Positions 9,697-20,188 of a stretch of 64,000 nt of DNA are shown here, in pieces. Made by a program: the position numbers and the translations under genes. The notes beneath the pieces are model-generated. The model was not told the origin of the DNA. It did not search any database and worked only from the letters and a program-made list of their open reading frames with translations. Source of the DNA: DASUPK01 sp963821705 (lineage in GTDB: Bacteria; Actinomycetota; Thermoleophilia; Solirubrobacterales; 70-9); NCBI GenBank assembly GCA_963821705.1, contig CAWGEV010000007.1, positions 248,001 to 312,000 on the forward strand, written 5' to 3'. How positions within the stretch are numbered: the first letter of the stretch is position 1; each line of letters opens with the position of its first letter.

Positions 9697-10962
9697 CTAC
9701 TCCCTGATCTGTCCGCTGCCGTGGACGACGTACTTGGTGGTCGTCAGCTCGCGCAGGCCGATCGGCCCGCGGGCGTGCAGCTTCTGGGTCGAATTGCCGA
9801 TCTCCGCGCCCATCCCGAACTCATACCCGTCGGTGAAGCGCGTCGACGCGTTGACGTAGACGGCGGCGGAGTCGACCCCATCCGTGAACTCGTCGCCGAC
9901 CTGCTGGGAGCGCGTCACGATCGCGTCCGAATGTCCCGTGCCGTGCCTGTTGATGTGCTCGATCGCCTCGCCCAGCGAATCCACCACCCCGACCGCCATC
10001 TTCAGACCGTGGTACTCGGTGTCCCAATCGGCGTCCGTGGCCTCGTCGACCGACACCGTCCCCGCGGCCTTGCGCGTGGGCTCATCCCCGACCAGCTCCA
10101 CCCCGGCCTCGCTCAGCTTGGCGAGCAGGCTCGGCAGCAATTCGGCCGCCACATCGCGATGGACGAGCAGCGTCTCGGCCGCGTTGCACACGCCGGGCCT
10201 CTGCACCTTCGCGTTGTAGGCCACCCGCTCGGCCATCTCGAGGTCCGCGTCCTGGTGCACGTAGACGTGGCAGTTGCCCGCCGCCGCGTACATCACAGGG
10301 ACCCTCGCGACCGCCTTGAGCGCGTTCTTCAGCCCCTCTCCGCCTCGCGGAATGATCAGGTCGACCAGGCCCTCCTGCGTGGCCAGCTCCCCCAGCTGCT
10401 CATGACCCCCGCCCGAGAGCAGCACCACCGACGCGGCCGGCAGCTCCGCGGCAGCCAGCGCATCCGCGATCAGGCCGGCCAGAAAGGCATTCGAGCTCTC
10501 CGCGCTGCTCGACCCGCGCAATACCGCCGCGTTCCCGCTCTTCAGGCAGAGCGCGGCCGCGTCGATCGTCACGTTCGGCCGCGCCTCGTAGACGACCGCG
10601 ACAACCCCGATCGGCACCCGCTTCTTCGCGACCTCGAGTCCGTTCTCCAGGGTCCAGCCCTCGACCACCTCGCCCACCGGATCATCGAGATCGGCGATCT
10701 CCCTGACGCCCTTCGCCATCTCGGCGATACGCGCCTCGGTCAGCGTCAGGCGGTCGATCAGCGCCTCGTTCAGCCCCTCCTCGCGCCCGGCATCCACGTC
10801 GGCCCGGTTCGCGTCCAGCAGCGGCTCGACGCTCGCGCCGATGCGATCGGCGAGGTCCCGCAGGCAGGCATCCTTCTCGTCGCGGCTGGCGCGCGCAAGC
10901 AGGTGCGACGCGTCCTTCGCCTCGCGACAGCTCTGCTCGACGGTCTTCGCGGCGGTGGCCAC
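9697..10962 (-). CDS. proA: Glutamate-5-semialdehyde dehydrogenase (gamma-glutamyl phosphate reductase)
   Basis: Second step of proline synthesis: NADPH reduces gamma-glutamyl phosphate. At 421 residues it is full length, with VYEARPNVT for nucleotide binding and the catalytic cysteine at residue 259 in RPGVCNAAE. Start is GTG. In many actinobacteria proB lies directly upstream; here proB is 4.7 kb away, separated by an aldehyde dehydrogenase, a GMC oxidase and a membrane protein. The 359-base region upstream carries two large hairpins and must hold proA's own promoter. Confidence 0.97.
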   Translation of the reverse strand: MATAAKTVEQSCREAKDASHLLARASRDEKDACLRDLADRIGASVEPLLDANRADVDAGREEGLNEALIDRLTLTEARIAEMAKGVREIADLDDPVGEVVEGWTLENGLEVAKKRVPIGVVAVVYEARPNVTIDAAALCLKSGNAAVLRGSSSAESSNAFLAGLIADALAAAELPAASVVLLSGGGHEQLGELATQEGLVDLIIPRGGEGLKNALKAVARVPVMYAAAGNCHVYVHQDADLEMAERVAYNAKVQRPGVCNAAETLLVHRDVAAELLPSLLAKLSEAGVELVGDEPTRKAAGTVSVDEATDADWDTEYHGLKMAVGVVDSLGEAIEHINRHGTGHSDAIVTRSQQVGDEFTDGVDSAAVYVNASTRFTDGYEFGMGAEIGNSTQKLHARGPIGLRELTTTKYVVHGSGQIRE

Positions 10963-11146
10963 GCACTAAGAGTAACCGCGGCGTCGCGCGGCCGAAGGCG
11001 CTGCTTCGCATGGAACTTGGGGTATCCGGTTTGCTGCCCCGACTGACTCCCGCATGCACGCCAAGGGAGTCGCGACGGAGGGCGGGATGCCGGCGCCTCC
11101 CACATGGAAGGCACTGGTTCTGGCACGCGCGGTGAGATCTGGGGAG

Positions 11147-11186
11147 TTGGCGCTTTGTGCCCGCTATACGGTGCATAAGGCGCCAA
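11147..11186. repeat. 14-bp stem-loop upstream of proA
   Basis: Arms 11147-11160 and 11173-11186 pair over 14 positions with two G-U wobbles and a 12-base loop. It lies in the 359-base gap between the aldehyde dehydrogenase stop and the proA start. No T-run follows on either strand, so it is not a classic intrinsic terminator; it could be a leader structure of proA or an operator. The sequence between 10963 and 11146 holds no gene I can support. Confidence 0.55.
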
Positions 11187-11230
11187 TCGCCGCGTTTGCG
11201 AGCCAAGTCAGGGTGACGAAACGGCCTCGG

Positions 11231-11309
11231 CGCGCGGGTCCTGTCGCCGAATTTCATCGACACGCGCAAGGGCGCGTGTCGACGGTGAAATTCGGCGCCA
11301 CCCGCGCGA
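11231..11309. repeat. Large imperfect palindrome (about 80 nt) downstream of the aldehyde dehydrogenase
   Basis: Inner arms 11245-11267 and 11272-11297 pair almost perfectly, interrupted by a small bulge, around a 4-base loop (AAGG). Outer arms 11231-11239 and 11301-11309 (CGCGCGGGT/ACCCGCGCG) pair again. It begins 13 bases after the dehydrogenase stop (11322) in the direction of transcription. It could act as a transcript 3'-end stabiliser or terminator without a U-tract, or be a palindromic insertion element. Confidence 0.6.
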
Positions 11310-11321
11310 GAGGCGGAGTGG

Positions 11322-12788
<1,467 letters not shown>

Positions 12789-12830
12789 GGGGTGCTCCTC
12801 TCATCGAAGTGATCTGGGGATCGAGACTGA

Positions 12831-14858
12831 TTATGCGGGGGTCGCCTCGGCGGCCGCCGACTCCGCGGACTTCGCGCCGGCGTCATCGGCGATCGTCTCC
12901 GCGGTCCGGTGCGCGAGCGCCATGATCGAGATCATCGGATTGGTCCCCGAAGAGGTCGGGAACGCGCTGCCGTCGCCGATCCAGACGCCCTTGGTGTCGT
13001 GCAGCTCGCCGAAGGGGCCGGCCACCGAGGTCTGCGGATCCGACCCCATCCGGCAGGTGCCCATCTGGTGGGCGCTGAAGAGCTTGTGCCCGCCCGCGCG
13101 GAACGGGATCCGCTGGACGCCGGCGATGAAGGCCTCGAGGTCGTCGCCGCGCCTCCAGGTCGGCGCGCCCTCCGCGAGCGGCCCGATCTGATGCGCCCCG
13201 GCGGCCTCGTGGAGCCGGATCTGTACCTCGATCCCCTTCTTCAGGTTCCCGAGGTCGAGATCGTCGGTCACCGAATACGTCGGGAGCGCCTCGCCGTTGC
13301 CATCAACCATGACCTGCCCGGCGCCCCTGTCGCGCGTCAGCGAGATGAAGGTCCCGGTGAAGGGGAACTCCTCCATCCGCTGCTTGTGGTCGGCGCCGTT
13401 GATCCACGGGGTCGCGGAGCCGATCAGCCCGGGCGCGTACTGGGCGGTCTCGATCAGGAAGCCGTAGCCGTCCCCCGTGTCGGCGAACTCGTCGCAGAGG
13501 CCCGCCTGCGGCGGGCCCCACCACGCTTCCTGGTCGGTGCCATAGGCGCCGCCGACGACGCTGGAGGGATGCAGGCGAAGGTTCTGCCCCACTGCCGGAC
13601 CGCCGATCCCCGAGCGGAGCAGCAGCGCCGGTGACTCCAGCGAGCCGCACGCCACCACAACCCGCGGCGCCTTGACCATGACCTGGGCGCCACGGCCGTC
13701 CGGCGTCTGCCACACCGCCTCGACCCCGGTCGCCCGGTCACCATCCGTCAGCACCCGGGTGGCACGGGTGAAGGTGAGGAACCTGGCGCCGTTCTTCTGC
13801 GCGTCGGCGAGCCAGGTGCGGTCCGCGCTCTGCTTGCTGCCGGACTGATCGCCGAACCCCAGGTAACCGGCCTGCTCGGGCGTATAGCGGTCGCGGTCGG
13901 TATTGCGAACGATGGTCTCGAAGCTCCAGCCCAGCGCCTCGGTCCCCTCCTTCAGCCTCTGCTGGGTGCCGTTCAGGTCGCTGCAATAGGCGTTGGCGCT
14001 GATCCGCTCCATGACCGCATCGAGGTGGCGGTCGTACTCGGCGCCATCCACACCCTCGAGGCCCTGCTCGGCCCATTGCTCCCGGACCCAGGGCCGGGTT
14101 CGCAGGCAGTTGGTCCAGTTGATCGTGGTGCCGCCGCCGAGCGTGGTCCCCGCGACCAGGCTGACGTTGCCGTCCGCTGTCGGCGTCGGGCCGCCCCGCC
14201 AGAACATCTCCTGGTACGCGGGCAGCTCGAGCTGGTTGAAGTTGGACTCGTTGTAGTAGCCGGCGGCCTCCAGCACGACGACGTCCAGGCCGCGTGCCGC
14301 CAGTCCCGCTGCGACCACGGCACCGCCGGAGCCGGAGCCGACGATGCAGACATCGGTTTCCAGCGTCTCCTCGGCGCCCGAGGGCTCGTGGACCGTCAGC
14401 GGCTTGGCCACCTGGGGGGGCGCCGAGATCGGCCCCGGGTAACGGAATGTCTCCCAATTGGGGTTCTTACCCGTCTGTGGATCCGGGGCCCCGTAGTGGA
14501 GGAAGAGCGTCATCCCGATCAGCGCCGCGACTCCGGCCGCCGCCCGCGGATCGGCGAGGGCCGTATTGCGAAGGATCTGCTCGCGGGACTCCTGGGTCGG
14601 GGCGCGTGTGATTCCCTGGCCACCGAGCGCATCGATCAGCTGGAGCAGCCCCCCTTGCAGCTCCGGATCCGGGATCCCGGAGATCAGCTGCGCGGCTCCC
14701 TGGTCGACGCCGAGGTCGCTCGCCTTGCGTCCCCAGAGCCCCTCGGGATCGCGATCGCGCTGCAGCGACGGGACGACCGTGTCGCAGACCGCGGCCAGGA
14801 TCGCCTGCTGGGAGTCGCTCAGCACGCTTCCTGCGTCCTCTCCTTGACCCATCGACAC
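12831..14858 (-). CDS. GMC-family alcohol oxidase with gluconate-2-dehydrogenase-subunit-3-like N-terminus
   Basis: 675 residues. Residues ~1-125 form a helical domain like subunit 3 of gluconate dehydrogenase/long-chain fatty alcohol oxidases. Residues ~165-195 hold the FAD Rossmann motif DVCIVGSGSGGAVVA followed by an acidic strand end (VLEA). The active-site region HQMGTCRMG lies near residue 597 and the C-terminal GMC signature DGSAFPTSSGTNPM near residue 637. This architecture matches fatty-alcohol-oxidase-like enzymes; sterol or fatty alcohols are likely substrates by inference. The aldehyde dehydrogenase follows directly. The start is ATG with a second in-frame ATG two codons later. 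Confidence 0.88.
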   Translation of the reverse strand: MSMGQGEDAGSVLSDSQQAILAAVCDTVVPSLQRDRDPEGLWGRKASDLGVDQGAAQLISGIPDPELQGGLLQLIDALGGQGITRAPTQESREQILRNTALADPRAAAGVAALIGMTLFLHYGAPDPQTGKNPNWETFRYPGPISAPPQVAKPLTVHEPSGAEETLETDVCIVGSGSGGAVVAAGLAARGLDVVVLEAAGYYNESNFNQLELPAYQEMFWRGGPTPTADGNVSLVAGTTLGGGTTINWTNCLRTRPWVREQWAEQGLEGVDGAEYDRHLDAVMERISANAYCSDLNGTQQRLKEGTEALGWSFETIVRNTDRDRYTPEQAGYLGFGDQSGSKQSADRTWLADAQKNGARFLTFTRATRVLTDGDRATGVEAVWQTPDGRGAQVMVKAPRVVVACGSLESPALLLRSGIGGPAVGQNLRLHPSSVVGGAYGTDQEAWWGPPQAGLCDEFADTGDGYGFLIETAQYAPGLIGSATPWINGADHKQRMEEFPFTGTFISLTRDRGAGQVMVDGNGEALPTYSVTDDLDLGNLKKGIEVQIRLHEAAGAHQIGPLAEGAPTWRRGDDLEAFIAGVQRIPFRAGGHKLFSAHQMGTCRMGSDPQTSVAGPFGELHDTKGVWIGDGSAFPTSSGTNPMISIMALAHRTAETIADDAGAKSAESAAAEATPA

Positions 14859-14938
14859 GGGACTCTAGTACGGACTGGCCAGCTGGCCAAAGCCCGTGGC
14901 AGATCCTCCGGCCACACGACCCTGGATACTGGCCGGGC

Positions 14939-15637
14939 ATGCCGGAGGGACTCTCGGCACAAGAGGTCGGCAACGAGATCAGCCACCACGCCAAGTCCGG
15001 ACACAAGGACGAGACTCCGGAGCGGTGGTTCGGGAGGGTCTCGATCGTCGAAGCGATCCTGCTCTCGATCGTGGCGCTGCTGGCGGGGTGGTCGGGGTAT
15101 GCGGCCGCGAAGTGGAGCACCGAGTCGCGCGTCCAACTGGCGGAGGCCTCGACCAAGCGTGCGGAGGCCAACCGGGCAAACCTCCATGCCATGAGCCTGC
15201 GCAACTTCGACTCATCGACCTTCGAAGCCTGGTTCACCGCCTACACGGTCGGGAACCAGAAGGCAATGGCGCTGGCGAAGCGCCGCTTCCGGCCTCAGTT
15301 CCGAGTCGCCTTCGATGCCTGGCGGGCCACGCGACCCGAGACCAACCCGCACGCACCCAAGGGGCCCACCTACATGCCCCAGTACCGGCAGCCGGGGTTG
15401 AGAGTGGGGGCGACCCTCGACGATCAGGCGACCGAGGCATTTGCCACGGGCTCCAAGGACGGCGAGACGTCGGACAAGTACGTCCGGGTCACGGTCTTCC
15501 TCGCGAGCGTCCTGTTCCTGGTCGGTATCAGCACCCAGTTCTCGATTCCCCGCGTCCGCTACGCGCTCGTCGGGTTCGGGGCCGTGCTCCTCATCTTCTC
15601 CCTGGTGCAGCTGACCCAGATCCCGGGCCCGCCCTGA
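14939..15637 (+). CDS. Unknown membrane protein (three TM helices)
   Basis: 232 residues. After a cytoplasmic N-terminus there is a TM helix at about 36-56 (VEAILLSIVALLAGWSGYAAA). A middle region of some 100 residues begins as an amphipathic helix (STESRVQLAEASTKRAEANR), and two C-terminal helices lie at about 180-198 and 203-222. This resembles DUF4337-like actinobacterial proteins, with low certainty. It is the only plus-strand gene between proB and proA and sits back to back with the GMC oxidase. Confidence 0.7.
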   Translation: MPEGLSAQEVGNEISHHAKSGHKDETPERWFGRVSIVEAILLSIVALLAGWSGYAAAKWSTESRVQLAEASTKRAEANRANLHAMSLRNFDSSTFEAWFTAYTVGNQKAMALAKRRFRPQFRVAFDAWRATRPETNPHAPKGPTYMPQYRQPGLRVGATLDDQATEAFATGSKDGETSDKYVRVTVFLASVLFLVGISTQFSIPRVRYALVGFGAVLLIFSLVQLTQIPGPP

Positions 15638-15656
15638 TCACAAGCCGCGTAGCCGA

Positions 15657-16745
15657 CTAGGTCAGCACGAAGTAATCGCGATGCACGGCCTCCTCGGAGG
15701 CGTGCGGAAGCAGCTCGCGGACCTTTTCGGTCCTCATGCCCTTGATGCGCCGCAGCTCATCCGCCGAGTAGTTGACGATCCCCTTGCCGATCGTCTTGCC
15801 GTCGCAGGTGACGTCGACTGCGTCGCCGGCGTCGAACCGCCCCTCGACCTCGGTGATCCCGACGGGGAGCAGGCTGCTACCGCTCTCGCGGAGGACCCGG
15901 GCCGCGCCGTCGTCGACGCGCAGTGACCCGTGACTCGGCTTCGCGTAGCGGAGCCAGAGCTTGAAGCTCGGCGTGCGCTCGGGATGCGGGGTGAATCGCG
16001 TCCCCGTGGCCTCCCCGCGCGCCGCCGCGACCAGGGTGCCCTCGGCGGTCCCGTCGCAGATCACCGCCCCGATCCCGGAAGCGCCGGCCATCGCGGCCGC
16101 CGCGACCTTGCTCTGCATGCCACCCAGACCGAGCGGGGAGGTGTGCTCGCCGATCTCGTACCCCGCCAGCTGCGACTCGTCGCTGATCTCCGCAACCAGC
16201 TCCGCGTCGTCGTGGCGGCGCGGGTCCTTGGTGTGGAGGCCGGCCTGGTCGGTCAGCAGCACCAGGAGCCGCACCTCCAGCATGATCGCCACCTGCGCCG
16301 CGAGGAAGTCGTTGTCGCCGAAGGTGATCTCGTCGGTCGCGGTGGTGTCGTTCTCGTTCACCACCGGGACCACCCGCCAGTCGAGCAGGCGCCCGAGCGT
16401 GTGGCGGGCGTTCAGGTAATGCGTCCGGAGCTGGAGATCGGACGCCGTGAGCAGGACCTGGGCGGCCTGCACCTCCCCCCTGGCCAGCCGCTCCTCGTAA
16501 GCGCGGAAGACGCTTCCCTGGCCGACGGCCGACGCCGCCTGCAGCTCGTCGATCGCAGACGGACGGCGGTCCAGGTGGAGAACTCGCATCCCCCGAGCGA
16601 TCGCCCCCGAGGTGACCATGACGACGTTCTCGCCGCCGGCGTGCAGCTCGGCGACCTGCGAGCAGACCGAATCGAGCACGTCGGCGCGGATCGAGCCGTC
16701 CTCTCCGGCGACGATCGAGGAGCCGAGTTTCGCGACCACCGTCAT
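15657..16745 (-). CDS. proB: Glutamate 5-kinase
   Basis: First step of proline synthesis. The 362-residue protein has the amino-acid kinase domain (VVAKLGSSIVAG at the N-terminus, NENDTTATDEI, LTDQAGLHTKDPR) and a C-terminal PUA domain ending in KGMRTEKVRELLP. I chose ATG 16745 (MTVVAKLGSS) over the longer frame at 16793, because the family begins at this strand. It follows obgE on the same strand; the 109-base gap carries a dispersed hairpin element. Feedback inhibition by proline is family knowledge. Confidence 0.96.
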   Translation of the reverse strand: MTVVAKLGSSIVAGEDGSIRADVLDSVCSQVAELHAGGENVVMVTSGAIARGMRVLHLDRRPSAIDELQAASAVGQGSVFRAYEERLARGEVQAAQVLLTASDLQLRTHYLNARHTLGRLLDWRVVPVVNENDTTATDEITFGDNDFLAAQVAIMLEVRLLVLLTDQAGLHTKDPRRHDDAELVAEISDESQLAGYEIGEHTSPLGLGGMQSKVAAAAMAGASGIGAVICDGTAEGTLVAAARGEATGTRFTPHPERTPSFKLWLRYAKPSHGSLRVDDGAARVLRESGSSLLPVGITEVEGRFDAGDAVDVTCDGKTIGKGIVNYSADELRRIKGMRTEKVRELLPHASEEAVHRDYFVLT

Positions 16746-16785
16746 CTTGCGCAGCGTACGCGTGACCCGGCTTCGCCACCAAGAA

Positions 16786-16850
16786 GCGGCCATTTGCGGC
16801 CGCCCGGCATAAGTCGCTCCGGGCTACGCCCTCCGCTCCTGAGGACAGCG
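16786..16850 (-). repeat. Dispersed intergenic hairpin element, copy C (obgE-proB)
   Basis: Read on the minus strand, a core GGAGCGGAGGGCGTAGCCCG then GAGCGACTTATG aligns with similar cores at 32322-32433 and 49740-49796 (shared GAGGGCG...GCGAC...TTATG). With copy A it also shares a second inverted repeat, GCGGCC...GGCCGC. All three copies lie in short gaps between co-directional minus-strand genes. Confidence 0.5.
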
Positions 16851-16854
16851 GCCT

Positions 16855-18135
16855 TCATGGCCGCAGCTCGAACTCGAGGTCCCCCACGACGACCTCGTCG
16901 CCCGGCTCGAACCCGGCCCGCTGCAGCTCGGCGATCACGCCGATCTCGCGCAGGCGCCGCTCGAGGTAGTCGAGCGCCTCCTCGTTCTCGAGGTCGTGGC
17001 GTGCGATCAGCAGCTCGATGCCGCGGCCCGTCACCCGGAACCGGCCGTCCCCCTCCGGCACGATCTCGAAGCCCTCCTCCTCGCCCGGCCGGTAGACCCT
17101 GTGCTCGGCCTCGAAGTCGCCGTCGCGCCCGGCCGGGGCTGCGTCGTCGGGCAGGGCGGTGAAGACCGCCCGCCGGAGCTCGTCCAGGCCCGCCCCCGTC
17201 GCCGAGGAGATCCCCACCACACCGACCGCGCTCGCGCCGTGCCGCTTCCGCCACTCCGAGACCATCCGCTCGGCCTCGTCGTCGGTGAGCAGGTCGATCT
17301 TCGACAGGGCGATGATCTCCGGCAGCTTCTCGAGGTCCGCGCCGTATCCGGTGAGCTCGCTCCGCACGGTCTCGTAGTTCGCCTCCGGATCGCCGTCCGC
17401 CGGAGCGACCTCCACCAGGTGCACGAGCAGGCGGCAGCGCTCCAGGTGGGCTAGGAACTCGTGGCCGAGGCCGGCACCCTCCGCGGCCCCCTCGATCAGG
17501 CCCGGGATGTCCGCCAGGACGAACTGCCGGTCGTCCAGCTCGATCGCCCCGAGGTTCGGCTCGACGGTGGTGAACGGATAGTCGGCCACCTTCGGGTCCG
17601 CGCGGGTCAGACGGGCCAGGAGCGAGGACTTGCCGGCGTTGGGCAGCCCCACGAGCCCGACGTCGGCCAGCAGCTTCAGGCGCAGCTCGATCTCGCCCGA
17701 CTCCCCCTCCAGGCCCCGCTCGGCGAAGCGGGGCGCCTGGCGGGTTGAGGTGGCGAAACGCTTGTTGCCGTGGCCGCCGGAGCCGCCGCGGGCCACGACC
17801 ACCCGGTGACCGTCCGAGAGCAGCTCGGTCTCGGAGCCGTCGATGCCGCGGACGACGGTGCCCGGCGGCACGGCTATGACGCGATCCTCGCCCCGCTCCC
17901 CGTGCTGCCGCTTGCCGCGGCCGTGTTCGCCCTTGCCCGCCCGGAAGTGCCTGCTGCGACCGAGCGACCCGAGGTCCCGGCGCTGGGCGTCGCAGACCAG
18001 CACGACGTCGCCGCCGCGGCCTCCGTCGCCGCCGTCGGGGCCCCCGCGCGGCACGTGCGCCTCACGGCGGAAGCTGACCACGCCGTTGCCGCCGCGGCCG
18101 CCCTCCACGTGGATCTTCGCTCTGTCGAACAGCAT
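16855..18135 (-). CDS. obgE: Obg-family GTPase (ribosome assembly)
   Basis: 426 residues in three domains. The glycine-rich Obg fold is residues 1-155 (GGRGGNGVVSFRREAHVPRG). The GTPase domain has P-loop GLPNAGKSS, switch TTVEPNLG, G3 ADIPGLIEGA and G4 SKID. A C-terminal OCT domain (about 345-426) follows. It binds the 50S subunit and links ribosome maturation to growth and (p)ppGpp. It sits in the usual rplU-rpmA-obgE-proB order, but a 650-aa membrane protein is inserted between rpmA and obgE. Confidence 0.97.
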   Translation of the reverse strand: MLFDRAKIHVEGGRGGNGVVSFRREAHVPRGGPDGGDGGRGGDVVLVCDAQRRDLGSLGRSRHFRAGKGEHGRGKRQHGERGEDRVIAVPPGTVVRGIDGSETELLSDGHRVVVARGGSGGHGNKRFATSTRQAPRFAERGLEGESGEIELRLKLLADVGLVGLPNAGKSSLLARLTRADPKVADYPFTTVEPNLGAIELDDRQFVLADIPGLIEGAAEGAGLGHEFLAHLERCRLLVHLVEVAPADGDPEANYETVRSELTGYGADLEKLPEIIALSKIDLLTDDEAERMVSEWRKRHGASAVGVVGISSATGAGLDELRRAVFTALPDDAAPAGRDGDFEAEHRVYRPGEEEGFEIVPEGDGRFRVTGRGIELLIARHDLENEEALDYLERRLREIGVIAELQRAGFEPGDEVVVGDLEFELRP

Positions 18136-18177
18136 CCCCGCGAAGGTAGCCGCAGAGGGACCGGCCGGGCGGGGTTC

Positions 18178-20130
18178 CTATCCCGTCTCAGTCACCGGGC
18201 GGGCGCGCGAGAACCAGCGTCGGCGGGTCAGGCCCGCCGCCGCCTCCGCCTCTTCCCGCGCGCACAGATCCAGGTAGAGCAGCGTCCGCCCAAGCGCGAC
18301 GTAGGGGATCACCAGCGCGTAGACGATCGATCCGATCAAGTTGACGAGCACGGCCGAGAGATTCAGGAAGATCAGGAAGAAGCCGAGGACCGGGCCAATG
18401 ACGATCCCGATCAGCGCAAGGATCCCGGCAACCACGACCGTGCGCCACCAGTGCCCGCGGACGCGTGCATGGCTGCCGCGCAGCGAATCCCTGATCGAGC
18501 GATCCTCGAACAGGATCTCCTGCTGGACGAACTGCCAGGCGATATAGAAGTAGGCAGCAAAGGGGATTCCGATGATGGTGACGAACATCAGGGTGAGGAA
18601 CACATCGACCAGCAGCTGGGCGGCGACGACGCGCCAGAGCCGAGCCCAGATCGCCCGGTAATCCTCGAGGTAGCCGGTGTCCCTGCCGTCCTCGCGCAAT
18701 TTGACGAAGGCGACAACTGCTCCGGAGACGAGGGCGAAACCGATCGGGTGAGCAATGACCCCGATTGAGCCGTTGAACTCGAGCGTGAGCCCGAACGGAT
18801 GAATCCGGATATCGCCGCTCCCGGTGAGCTGTGTGAAGACGTACTGGATCCCCTGAATGGCGGCGAGGATCAGGAAACCGGTCAGCGCGATCGCGAGCAT
18901 GGTGCGCCAATGCCGGCCGTAGAGCTGCCGGGCACCACGCAAGAGCTGGCCGACCGTCCACTCATGTCGCAGGCTCGAGATATCCACGGGCCGCCAGCGG
19001 GTGAGGAAGGCCGGAATCACGATCAGCAGGATCAGGGCCAGTCCCAGCCCGATCGCGCCGATGGTGCTCTTCGCCTCGAGGTTGATGAACCCGGAGATGC
19101 CGGCGATCGCGCCGCAGAAGGCGGTCGAGGCGGCTGGGCCGAGGATCGAGCCGCCCGGAAGCCGCGGGCTGTCCTGGCGGATCCCATCCATCCAGGTGAA
19201 TGGGCGCAGCCACTGCTTCTTCGTGGTGGGTCCCTGCGGCCCGTTGTTGAACCCCTTCTCACGCTGCCCCCAGTGGCCGAGGAAGCTGAGCCACTGGAAC
19301 GCGCTCCCCGCCGCCGCCGCGGTCGGGATGACGATGGGCCTCGGGTCGGAGCGGATCAGCGGCTTCGAGGTGTTGTCACAGCCGACGCCGGAGCCGTGCG
19401 AGCCGTTCTGGATGTAGATCGCGCTGTCGTAGAAGGTGGCGTGTGAGCCGGCGGCTGGATAGACGATCGGGTGGTTGCCGTCCTTCTGCACCTTGGAGTC
19501 GCTCCAGCCGGCGCGTTCGCCCCCGGCGTGCTGGAACAGAGCGATCTGCGAGGGACCCTTCTGAAGCGCCTCGGCCGCGGTGTCGGCGTCGAAGGAGATC
19601 TGCATCCCCTCCCAGTCGCCCTCGTGGACGTCGTTGAACTGGTTGAAGTAGTAGAAGAACCAGTACTGCACGACCAGGCCCGGGACGCCCGCCTCCCTCG
19701 CGATGTGCGCATACGTGATCGCCGGCGCCCGCCCCTCGGCCTTCAGGTTCGCGAAGTCCTTGGCGTATCTGCAGGTGTTCCCGAGCGGATCGCCCGGGAG
19801 GTCGAGGTAATAGTCGTCGCCCAGCCCCGCGACGTCGGCGGCGGTGGGACCCTTCTTGACCACCACGTCCTTGCCGCCGGTGTAGTGGACCAGCTTCACC
19901 GCGGGGTTCCCGAGGACCGTGTCCACCGTCGTCGGCGGCTTGTACTGCTCCACCGTGGTGTCGCAGAGGGCGTCCTGCTGCTCGCGCAGCATCAGGATCG
20001 GCGAGTACTTCTCGACGAGCTGCTGCTCGGCCGGCGAGGTGGCCGCCTGGGCCGCCCCTGCCGCCAGGAGGAGGAAGGCGGACGCGGCTGCGGCAAGGGA
20101 CGCCGCCAGCCTTCCGGGTCGGCGCAGCAC
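18178..20130 (-). CDS. Secreted Vps62-like domain fused to a polytopic membrane domain
   Basis: 650 residues. A signal peptide (residues 1-29, ending AAQA) is followed by an extracytoplasmic domain of about 300 residues with Vps62-like hallmarks: YSPILMLREQ, NDVHEGDWEGMQ, AGSHATFY. From about residue 345 the protein becomes a membrane domain with roughly six hydrophobic segments. Repeated W-R-x-x-V/M cytoplasmic boundaries there resemble the GDPD-type/YciC-like membrane domain. Function unknown. It lies 42 bases before obgE and 58 after rpmA on the same strand, so it may be co-transcribed with ribosome-assembly genes. Confidence 0.7.
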   Translation of the reverse strand: MLRRPGRLAASLAAAASAFLLLAAGAAQAATSPAEQQLVEKYSPILMLREQQDALCDTTVEQYKPPTTVDTVLGNPAVKLVHYTGGKDVVVKKGPTAADVAGLGDDYYLDLPGDPLGNTCRYAKDFANLKAEGRAPAITYAHIAREAGVPGLVVQYWFFYYFNQFNDVHEGDWEGMQISFDADTAAEALQKGPSQIALFQHAGGERAGWSDSKVQKDGNHPIVYPAAGSHATFYDSAIYIQNGSHGSGVGCDNTSKPLIRSDPRPIVIPTAAAAGSAFQWLSFLGHWGQREKGFNNGPQGPTTKKQWLRPFTWMDGIRQDSPRLPGGSILGPAASTAFCGAIAGISGFINLEAKSTIGAIGLGLALILLIVIPAFLTRWRPVDISSLRHEWTVGQLLRGARQLYGRHWRTMLAIALTGFLILAAIQGIQYVFTQLTGSGDIRIHPFGLTLEFNGSIGVIAHPIGFALVSGAVVAFVKLREDGRDTGYLEDYRAIWARLWRVVAAQLLVDVFLTLMFVTIIGIPFAAYFYIAWQFVQQEILFEDRSIRDSLRGSHARVRGHWWRTVVVAGILALIGIVIGPVLGFFLIFLNLSAVLVNLIGSIVYALVIPYVALGRTLLYLDLCAREEAEAAAGLTRRRWFSRARPVTETG

Positions 20131-20188
20131 GGCGCCAACCTACACCGCGCCTCAGCGCGAATCCAGGGGAATTCCCCGCGCGGCCTGG

